Assembly (NCBI RefSeq): GCF_001941625.1
Contig: NZ_CP016076.1
Coordinates: 1,736,001-1,800,000, forward strand
Direction of reading: 5' to 3'
Origin: Actinoalloteichus fjordicus
GTDB lineage: Bacteria > Actinomycetota > Actinomycetes > Mycobacteriales > Pseudonocardiaceae
DNA: 64,000 nucleotides
Below the pieces are notes generated by a model. It did not search any database. It worked only from the letters and a program-made list of their open reading frames with translations, and was not told where the DNA came from. Position numbers and translations under genes: made by a program. Below are positions 8,784 to 17,400 of the stretch, piece after piece. How positions within the stretch are numbered: position 1 is the stretch's first letter; the number at the start of each line of letters is the position of its first letter.

Positions 8784-11700
8784 ATGGTGGCGTCCGCCTG
8801 GGGTGCGACACCGGCGAATGGCGAGGTGGGTTCCGCTCTGGAGCTCGCCTGGCGACTCCGTTGGAGCGCACCGGAGGTGACCCTCCTCGCGGGCGAGCGA
8901 GCCCGCAGGCTCGCCACCGAGGAGGGCGATCACCGCAGCAGACTCTCCGCCGAGTTGATGGCGTTGTTCGCCCTCAATCGGCTCGGACGAGGTGTGGTGG
9001 TCGTCGAGCGCGGCATCGCAGCTCTCCGTGAGGTCGAGGTCGAGCGGTTCACCGAGCTGTCCGCGCCGCTGCGGGTCGAACTGGCCCACAGCGCGCGGAT
9101 AGTCGGTGCCCCGTTGATTGCCTTCGGGCTGCTGCGGCCGGTGTTGGAGGACGACGGTCTGGCATCCGACGTGCGCGCCGCAGGTCTGTTGGAACTCGCG
9201 GAGTGTCTGCCCGGCGGAAGCCGGGACGAGGGATGGTCCCAGGCGCTGTCCGCAGCAGATCGGCTGTACGAGTCCGATGCCGCGCTGCACCCAGACGACG
9301 TATTGCTACGGCAGGCCATGATCCAGGCGCTGCGGGCGGGTTTTCACCGCAGGCGAGGCGAACCGGGACGGTCCGAGCAGTGCGTGCTCCACGGGCTCGA
9401 CCTGCTGGACGGCGTCCGGGGCGCGGCGGCCGACAGCGGACAGGCGCATGCGCGGCTGATGCTCGAACGGGCCCACCTGTTGCTGGACGGCGGGCGGACC
9501 GACCTGGCCGTGGACGTCTGCCGCGCCACGCTGGACCGGCCCGTCCGAGCCGCGTCGGCCTCGGCCGTCGGCTGGCTTCGGGTGGTGCTGGCCACCAGAC
9601 TGCACCTGCCTGCCGGCCGGCCGGAGACGGCACGTGAGCTGTTGTTGGAGGCGGCGGCCGGTGCTCGACGGCACGGGCTGGACCCCTTGCTCTCGGAGAG
9701 CCTGCAGGCCCTGTCGTATCTCTACGAGGCCGTCGACGAGTTGCCCGAGGCGCTGCGCTGCCTCCGCGCCGCGCACGCCGCCGAGCAGCGTAGGCAGCGA
9801 GCCGTCAGCGCGGCCCGGCTGCAGTTGGCTGCGGAGTTCTCGTCCAGCTTCGGCGACGCCGCAGCCTTGAAAGCCACCCTGACCGGCCTGTTGCGGCCGG
9901 ACGCCGAGTCGGGGCCGGTGATCGACTCCTCGTACACCGCGACGTCGAGCCCGGTCCCGGGTTCGGCCGAGACTGCGGACGGCGCGGAGGCACAGCCCGG
10001 CGGGGCGTCGGTGGCGTGGCGCATCGACGACTCCGCTGGTGACGCCCGTGGTCAGGCCGTCGCACCCGGCGGCGAGCCGATCCGGGCGGCCTTCACCCTG
10101 CCGCCGGGAGTCGCAGTGCGGGATGCGGCAGACCAGGATCGGGCGGCGCTCTCGGCGCCACGCGGTCGGCACGGGGCGACCGACTCGCACACTGCGGCGA
10201 CGCTGGGTGCGGGCGGCGAGCGCGACGCGGAGGACCTCCCACCGCCTGGCGGTCCAGCGCGCGAATCGGCCTCGCCGAGCCTGCCGGACTGGCGGGTGCG
10301 GGCCGACCAGGGGGACCCGGCCGTGGTCGACTCGATCGACGGCGGATCGGGGGTGACCGGCTGGGCAGCAGCCCCGCCGAGGACCAGCGACGAGCCCCGC
10401 ACAGCTGCGGACGATTTCTCGTCGCGGCGCCCGGACGATGCGGGCGGGGAGTCCCACGCACAAGAATTCGTCGCTTCGATCCCTTCGGCGGAGCCCGCCG
10501 CCGCACAGCCGCAGGCAGCGGAGCCCGCCGATCGACACGTCCCGGCCCTGCCGTCGAACTGGCAGGTCGGCGCGCCTGCGGCGACGGAGCAGGCCTGGCA
10601 TGTGACGGCCGAGAGCTTCGACGGTCCCGCGCCGTCGACACCGATGACCGAAGCCTCGGCCGGGCGGACGGCCGCTGTGCCCGCTGACGTGGGTCCGGCT
10701 GACGTGGGTCCTGCTGGCGAGGCGCCTGCCGACCAAAGGCCCGCTGACACGGTGTTCACCGGCTCGACGGAGGTGAGTGCGGGCCAGATGGACGCGCGCC
10801 GATCGGACGCCGATGCTCCCCCGCCGGGGACGTTCGTCGAGCCCGGCGCGGGGTCCGAGTCCGGCTCGTCGGCCCCCTCGGCGCCCCGCGATCAGGTGAG
10901 GAGTTCCGCCGACATCTCGCGCCGTGGCGACACCTCTGCGGAGACGTCCGACCGGGCCGCAGCAGCGTCGGCCCCTGCGGTTTCCGAGCTGGTCCACCCC
11001 GCGCCCCCCATCGGCTTCGAGGGGAATTCCGGCGTGGTCTCCGGCCGTGAACCAGTGGGCGAGGCCGTCGCTTCGGCAGGCGTGCAGTCCGAGCTCGCCG
11101 CAGCAGGCGGGACGGGTCCGGCCTTCGGGGTGGAGCGCGCAGCCGGGCAGGCGACGTCCGGGAGGCAGGCGGGCTTCGACCCGCCTGCGACGCCCTCAGT
11201 AGTGTCTCGGCGGTCGGACCGGCACGACGAGGAACAGACGTCCGGGCCGCTCGGCGCGACCTTCGCCGCGGAGCCGCTGCCGTCGCGGCGCGCGGCGGCG
11301 GGCGGCGGGGAACTGCCCGTCGCAGCCGATCACCGCTCCGAGTCCGCTCCGTCATGGGCTGCCGAACCCGCGCCTGCCGCAGGCGGACCGGTGTCCTGGG
11401 CGGCGAGGCCGGGAGAACAGCCGACCCCGCCGCAGGGGATGCCGGTGTCGGGTGCTCCTGCCGTATCGGGATTGCCCGACGATGCGGCACTGGCGAACGA
11501 GATCACCGCGCCCTTGCCGGTCATCCGCGACGACACACCGCCCACCAGCGGCGACACGCTGCCCAGCTTCAGCCTGAGCGAGCTGGCGGCGATGGGCGGG
11601 GAGATCGACCTCGCCCCGAGTTCGCTGGCGCTCTTCCGGGGCATCGGCACCACCGATCCGCTGCTCGCCTACGAACGGGCCGACGACGAGGATCAGGAGC

Positions 11701-14144
11701 CGGCGGACCCGGTGCCCCCCATGCCGTTCGGCATGTTCGGCGTCGGAGTGCCGATGCCGTCACCGCCTCGCCCGGAGCCCGCCGAACAGCCCGCCGCCAC
11801 GCACCCCGCATCGGGGGACTCCGCGTCTCGAGAGCCCGAATATCAGGACCCGACGGCCCGGGCGCCCGCTGCGCAGCACCCGGCCGTCACCGGTCCTGTC
11901 GACGACCCGACCGACCACGCCCCCACCGCCCCGCCTGCGCCTGCTCCCGGCGCCGAAGCCGACGTCCACTCGGTTCAGGATCTGCCTCCACCGGTTCAGG
12001 AACGCGGTGGTGGTGCCGACCACGCCCGAGCCAAGGGAGCCGATGTCGGCGCGGCGAGCAGCTTCGGTGCAGAACCGTCGACGACTCCTCCGACCGAGAC
12101 CTCACCCGGCTTCGAGTCGCCGGAACCCACGCGGCCGACCGGTGATCCGCTGGATGTCGCCGTCATGACGGACGGCCCGCGCACCGCTGCGGGCGGCGCC
12201 CCGCCGAGCCCGGCATCCCACCGAGCGCAGGCCGTCGAACCGGAGGGGGCGTCCCCTCCGTCGGGACCCGTCGACCCGGCCGTGTTCGATGCGGCGGCAT
12301 CCGCGTCGCACGACGACGACGCCGACGGCCGGACACCCGAGACAGGGTCCGCAGGGACCGCCATCGGAACCTCCGGCGGAGCAGGGGACGCAGCAGCAGC
12401 AGCCGAATGGCGGTCGGGGGGCCGGTCGGCGAATTCCGGCCGTCGGGCACACGCTGCCGAGGCCACCGCAGCACCGGAGTGGGAACGGGCGTTGCCTCTC
12501 GACGTCGCCTCGGCCCGATCGGATCGCGGAGAGACCACCACGCCTGATCAGCCTGCGTTCCGCGGCGACCCTGCCTCGGCGCGGGCGGAGACGCTCGCCG
12601 CGAGCGAGTCCCCGACGCCGCCTGCGGGCATCCCGGTGCGTCCCGCCCGGGAACCGGGTGTAGGCCTGTCGCTCTCGTCCTCGCCCGCGACCTCGTTTCC
12701 GTGGGCCGTCGGCGGTCCGGCCGTGCCTCCTCGGAACGTCGGCTCCACCACTGCGGAACAGGAGGGCAGCCCGGCATCGGCGGGTGGCGATCGATCGGCG
12801 ATCAGCTCCGACGTCGGCGGGGTGGACTCGTCCACGTCTGTTGGCGCTGTGCGTCCTGGGCCGTCCGATCCGGCTGCCGCAGCGACGGGGGCGGCGGACC
12901 CCGACCTCGGGGTGAGTCCGCCACCCCGAGTCACGCCCGACGCCGCCGATCTCTCCGCTGCTTCGACGCCGGGGGGTGCGTCAGGGAGCGATGCGGTGCC
13001 GGGCTTCGAATTGCGTGGCTCGAGGGATGCCGTGGCTCGGGACGACGTGCCCGCGACTGCGGCAGGCTCCGCGTCCGGGCCGCAGATACCGGGCCCCGCC
13101 GCCGAGTCGTCGCCTGCGGAAACCGACCGAGTGCCCGCAGGCTCGACGCCGACACCGTGGACGGGCGCGGACTTCTCGGATGCTCCCACCGAGCCGATCC
13201 CCCGGATCGCCGCCTCCGCGTCCGGGTATGAGTCCGTCGATCCCGGCGAGCCGAGGACCCCACCGCTCGGGATCGCGCTCGGCAGGCCGGGGCAGGGCAC
13301 CGGGGCGCCTGCCGTCGAGTTCGAAGCGGGCCGCGCGACGCCCGACGGCGAGTCCCCGCAGGCTGCGAACTCCGGAGCAGTGTCTCCGCACGCAGTGCCG
13401 GTTCCGGAGCCGACGACTCCGGAGACATCCGTTCCGCGAGCAGAGTCTTCGCCCGCCGAGCCTTGGCAGGCAGTCGCCACTTCCGGAGCAGCAACTCCGC
13501 AGGAGGCACTTCCGCAGGAAGCACCGCCGCCTGCGCACTCGCCGTCGGTGTCGCACTCCGAGTCGACGCCGTCCGAGACACCGCCGCCCGTCCCGGACCA
13601 GGCGGAGTACGGCGACCTGCCTGCCGCAGGCACCCCGGAGCAGGCCACGTCCGTACCGGAGCCGATCGTGTCGCGCTCGGCAGCGGGCGACGATGTGACC
13701 AGCACCGGTCGACTGCGCCGAGTGCGTTCTCCACTACGCATCGGGGATCTCCTGGCTGACGCGATGATGGAGTACGAGTCGAGCCTGCGAGGGCTGGAGC
13801 TGCCCGTGCCGCCGCCCGCGCCGCGAGTGGGCGAGTCGGGGCAGCCGCCGCAGGCCGCACGCGATTCCGGCGGCGTTCCCGGTGAGTCGGGCACACCGCC
13901 CCGGCAGCGCAGCGGCGACGGGGTTCCGCCTGGGGCGAATCAGCTCGGGGCCGCCGCGTTCGTCGACAACGCCAGGCCTCAATCGGAGGTCGCAGGCCGG
14001 GAGACCGGCAGCCAGACCCCGTCCTCCGTCGCCTCGGAGCAGGCCGGTGGCGACTGGGCGGTCCTGCCGCCCCGACGAGGACCGGAGTCCGACGTCGTAG
14101 CCGACTCGGAGGACGATCAGGTCTGGACACCTCCGGGGGATTGA
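8784..14144 (+). CDS. giant protein: helical-repeat (TPR-like) head plus very long disordered Pro/Ala/Ser-rich body
   Basis: 1786 residues starting 7 bp after the ettA stop, so probably co-transcribed with it; GTG at 8787 is an alternative start. Residues about 1-370 are Leu/Ala/Arg-rich amphipathic helices with TPR-like spacing (RAGLLELAECL, RLMLERAHLLLDGGRTDLAV, ESLQALSYLYEAVDELPEAL). From about 370 onward the chain is low-complexity, dominated by Pro, Ala, Ser, Gly, Glu and Asp, with no cysteine clusters and no membrane segments. Two ordered-looking islands interrupt it: SFSLSELAAMGGEIDLAP with a following FRGIGTTDPLLAYE at about 925-970, and RLRRVRSPLRIGDLLADAMM near 1640-1660. Function unknown. 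The islands look like short binding motifs, so a scaffold or regulatory role is plausible. Steady third-position GC bias supports real coding throughout. Confidence 0.75.
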   Translation: MVASAWGATPANGEVGSALELAWRLRWSAPEVTLLAGERARRLATEEGDHRSRLSAELMALFALNRLGRGVVVVERGIAALREVEVERFTELSAPLRVELAHSARIVGAPLIAFGLLRPVLEDDGLASDVRAAGLLELAECLPGGSRDEGWSQALSAADRLYESDAALHPDDVLLRQAMIQALRAGFHRRRGEPGRSEQCVLHGLDLLDGVRGAAADSGQAHARLMLERAHLLLDGGRTDLAVDVCRATLDRPVRAASASAVGWLRVVLATRLHLPAGRPETARELLLEAAAGARRHGLDPLLSESLQALSYLYEAVDELPEALRCLRAAHAAEQRRQRAVSAARLQLAAEFSSSFGDAAALKATLTGLLRPDAESGPVIDSSYTATSSPVPGSAETADGAEAQPGGASVAWRIDDSAGDARGQAVAPGGEPIRAAFTLPPGVAVRDAADQDRAALSAPRGRHGATDSHTAATLGAGGERDAEDLPPPGGPARESASPSLPDWRVRADQGDPAVVDSIDGGSGVTGWAAAPPRTSDEPRTAADDFSSRRPDDAGGESHAQEFVASIPSAEPAAAQPQAAEPADRHVPALPSNWQVGAPAATEQAWHVTAESFDGPAPSTPMTEASAGRTAAVPADVGPADVGPAGEAPADQRPADTVFTGSTEVSAGQMDARRSDADAPPPGTFVEPGAGSESGSSAPSAPRDQVRSSADISRRGDTSAETSDRAAAASAPAVSELVHPAPPIGFEGNSGVVSGREPVGEAVASAGVQSELAAAGGTGPAFGVERAAGQATSGRQAGFDPPATPSVVSRRSDRHDEEQTSGPLGATFAAEPLPSRRAAAGGGELPVAADHRSESAPSWAAEPAPAAGGPVSWAARPGEQPTPPQGMPVSGAPAVSGLPDDAALANEITAPLPVIRDDTPPTSGDTLPSFSLSELAAMGGEIDLAPSSLALFRGIGTTDPLLAYERADDEDQEPADPVPPMPFGMFGVGVPMPSPPRPEPAEQPAATHPASGDSASREPEYQDPTARAPAAQHPAVTGPVDDPTDHAPTAPPAPAPGAEADVHSVQDLPPPVQERGGGADHARAKGADVGAASSFGAEPSTTPPTETSPGFESPEPTRPTGDPLDVAVMTDGPRTAAGGAPPSPASHRAQAVEPEGASPPSGPVDPAVFDAAASASHDDDADGRTPETGSAGTAIGTSGGAGDAAAAAEWRSGGRSANSGRRAHAAEATAAPEWERALPLDVASARSDRGETTTPDQPAFRGDPASARAETLAASESPTPPAGIPVRPAREPGVGLSLSSSPATSFPWAVGGPAVPPRNVGSTTAEQEGSPASAGGDRSAISSDVGGVDSSTSVGAVRPGPSDPAAAATGAADPDLGVSPPPRVTPDAADLSAASTPGGASGSDAVPGFELRGSRDAVARDDVPATAAGSASGPQIPGPAAESSPAETDRVPAGSTPTPWTGADFSDAPTEPIPRIAASASGYESVDPGEPRTPPLGIALGRPGQGTGAPAVEFEAGRATPDGESPQAANSGAVSPHAVPVPEPTTPETSVPRAESSPAEPWQAVATSGAATPQEALPQEAPPPAHSPSVSHSESTPSETPPPVPDQAEYGDLPAAGTPEQATSVPEPIVSRSAAGDDVTSTGRLRRVRSPLRIGDLLADAMMEYESSLRGLELPVPPPAPRVGESGQPPQAARDSGGVPGESGTPPRQRSGDGVPPGANQLGAAAFVDNARPQSEVAGRETGSQTPSSVASEQAGGDWAVLPPRRGPESDVVADSEDDQVWTPPGD

Positions 14145-14198
14145 GGCGGGTGAAACACCCCCCGCCGCAGGCGATCTCCCGGCACCCTCGAAAGCAGC

Positions 14199-14247
14199 GC
14201 ACGAGATGACGAACTCATCCGCTCGCCTGTGATCTCGTGCACAGGCG
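14199..14247. promoter_or_regulatory. two mutually exclusive stem-loops upstream of gdh
   Basis: GCACGAGAT (14199-14207) can pair with ATCTCGTGC (14232-14240), while CGCCTGTG (14224-14231) can pair with CACAGGCG (14240-14247). The two stems cannot form fully at once because the second uses the loop and last base of the first. They lie 55-103 bp after the giant gene and about 170 bp before the gdh start. They could be a terminator pair or a conditional leader. No U-run follows. Confidence 0.3.
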
Positions 14248-14417
14248 TCGCATGGTGACGTTGCGCCGGGCCATTCCGTGTCACCGTCGATGAGGACTGC
14301 CGTTATGGCCGATTGTTCCGCTTCGGTGGGCGGTGGTGCAGGCCCTCGCCTTGCGGAGAGGGATCAGAGTCAGGCACTAAGGTTGGCCCCGGCCTTGGTA
14401 CAACCGAGGTACCCGTG

Positions 14418-17400
14418 ATGTGGAGTCGTTTGACCATGACCTCGACAGGAGCACAGTCCGAGATGATCGCCACCGGCAACGACGCCGAGTCGGCACCGTC
14501 GCACCGCCAGGACAGGACGGCCGCGCTCGAGTGGACTCGCGATCTGCTGCTCGATCGAGCAGCCGAGTCCGAGCCCGCCATCGGCAGTCTGTTGCGACTG
14601 TACTTTCGATACGTCTCCGCCGAGGAGGTCGTCGCACACGATGCCGACCAACTCGTCGCAATGCTGTCCTCACACGTTGAGCTGGCACAGCATCGGGTGG
14701 CGGGCAGGCCCGCGATCCGTGTGTTCGCCCCGGAGGACGAGAAGGCGGGCGTGACCCGCGACGTCACCGTGATCCAGATCGTCACCGACGACATGCCTTA
14801 CCTCGTCGAATCGGTCGTCGCGGGCCTGAGCAGGCAGAACGCCTCGGTGGCCCGCATCGTGCATCCCATCGTCGTGGTGCGACGCGATCTGACCGGCGAA
14901 CTGCTTCAGGTGCTGGACGCGGCAGACCCCAGTGACCCGCCCACGGACTCGCTGGTCGAGTCCTGGATGCACCTGGAGATCGCGCCGATCGGCGACGAGG
15001 CGGCACGGGAGGCATTGGAGCGCAGCCTGCACTCGGTGCTCAACGACGTCCGCGAGGTCGTCGAGGACACCGACCGGATGGCCGATCGCGCTCGCTCCCT
15101 GTCGGCCGAGCTGGAGTCGGCGACCCTGCCGCTGCCGGTGACCGAGGTTCGCGACGGTGCGCGCCTGCTGCGTTGGCTGGCGGGTGGTCACTTCACCTTC
15201 CTGGGATACCGACACTACGAACTCGTCGACGAGCCGGGACACGACGAGCCGGTGCTGCGGACGGTCCTGGCCTCCGGCCTCGGCGTGCTCCGTCGGGACA
15301 GCCTCGACGCCAAGGACCTCGCCACCGCCCCGGACGGCATGGCGCACGCGTTGGCGCCCAACCTGCTGGTGCTGACGCAGGGCAGCGCACCGTCGACGGT
15401 GCACCGGCCGATGCACCCCTATTACGTCGGCGTCAAGACCTTCGACGAGAACGGTGCGGTCAGCGGCGAACACCGCTTCCTCGGCCTGTTCACCACCACC
15501 GCCCTGCATGAGGACGTCCTCGACATCCCCGTCGTCGCACGCAAGGTGCGAACGGTGATCCGTCGGGCGGGATTCCCGCTGGAGTCCTACTCCGGACAGC
15601 GAATGCTGGAGGAGTTCCAGAACTACCCTCGGGCCGAGCTGTTCTCGGCGGACCCCGAGACCCTGCAGGACACGATCGCGGGCGTGCTCTCCCTCGTGGA
15701 GCGCCGTCGGCTGCGCTTGTTCCTGCGGCGAGACGAGTTCCGCCGCTTCTTCTCCTGCCTGGTCTACCTGCCGAGGGATCGCTACACGACCACGTCGCGG
15801 TTGGCGATGCAGGAGGTGCTGCTCCGCGAGCTGCACGGCGTCGAGCTCGAGTACAGCGCGCGCATCGGCGAGTCGTTGCTGGCCAGGGTGCACTTCATGG
15901 TCCGAACCGATCCCGACGCCGACGTGACCGTCGACACCGGCATCCTTCAGGATCAGCTCACCGCGGCGGTGCGCACCTGGAGCGACCGGATGGTCGAGGA
16001 GGTCATCGCCTCCGACGGTCCCAGGACGACCGAGAACGCCGACGGCGACGATCTGCGGTCGGAACCCGCTGCGGAACGCGGCAGGCAGTACGCCTCGGCG
16101 TTCTCCGAGGCGTACAAGGAGGACTTCACCGCCGCCGAGGGCCTCGCCGACCTCCGCAGGCTCTTCGCGCTCTCGGGGCCGGGCGATGTGGACATCTCCT
16201 TCTACCGACCGGCCGTCGGCGAACCGGGCGAGCGGCGGTTCAAGCTCTACATGGTCGGGGAGCGCGTCACGCTCTCCCAGGTGCTGCCGATCCTGCAACG
16301 GATGGGCGTCGAGGTCGTCGACGAGCGCCCCTACGAGGTCAATCGACACGACGGCGTCCAGTGCTGGGTCTACGACTTCGGCCTCCGGCTCGACGTCGCG
16401 CTCCTGGACGACCAGACCCCGAACATGGCCGAGCTCCAGAGTCGTTTCCAGGACGCCTTCGTGGCCGCCTGGGAGGGCCGCTGCGAGGTCGACGGATTCA
16501 ACTCGCTCGTCTTGCGCGCCGATCTCACCTGGCAGCAGGCCGTCCTGCTCCGCACCTACGCCAAGTACCTCCGGCAGGCGCGGATCGCCTACAGCCAGGA
16601 CTACATCGAGGACACCCTGCGGGCGAACCCGGTCGTCACCAGGGCGCTGGTCAGGCTCTTCGAGTCGCGATTCGACCCCGCACTGGCCGAGGAGGCGCGG
16701 CGGTCGGGGACGGAGTCCGCGCTCGCCGAGATCGAGGCGCTGCTCGACGAGGTCACCAGCCTCGACGTCGACCGGATCCTGCAGTCTTACGTGACGTTGA
16801 TCCGTGCGACGCTGCGTACGAACTACTTCGTCCGTGACGAGGCAGGCGAGCCCAGGCCCTACCTCGCCGTCAAGCTCAAGCCGAGCGAACTGCCCGACCT
16901 GCCCGAACCCCGGCCCGCCTACGAGATCTTCGTCTGCTCACCTCGGGTCGAGGGCGTGCACCTGCGCTTCGGCGCGGTCGCGCGGGGCGGGCTGCGCTGG
17001 TCCGACCGCCGGGAGGACTTCCGCACCGAGATCCTGGGGTTGGTCAAGGCCCAGGCGGTGAAGAACGCCGTGATCGTGCCGGTCGGTGCGAAGGGCGGAT
17101 TCGTCGTGAAGCGTCCGCCCGCGCCCACCGGCGATGCGGGTCGGGACCGGGAGGCACACGCCGCCGAGGGGGTGGCCTGCTACCGGATGTTCATCTCCGG
17201 CCTGCTGGACCTCACCGACAATCTCGACGCCGGACAGGCCGTGCCCGCCCCCCAGGTCGTGCGCCACGACGGCGACGACACCTACCTGGTGGTGGCCGCG
17301 GACAAGGGCACGGCGCGGTTCTCCGACATCGCCAACGACGTGGCGAAGTCCTACGGCTTCTGGCTGGGCGACGCCTTCGCCTCCGGCGGATCGGCGGGCT

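Noticed and set aside
6791-8917. 708-codon open frame antisense to ettA
   Set aside because: Long antisense frames arise from third-position GC bias; the product is not family-like and ettA is certain.
12548-13894. 448-codon open frame antisense to the giant gene
   Set aside because: Ser/Gly/Thr-rich antisense reading of a low-complexity Pro/Ala-rich gene, without a ribosome site.
14670-16349. 559-codon antisense frame within gdh
   Set aside because: His/Gln/Val-rich shadow product with no motif; gdh is unambiguous.
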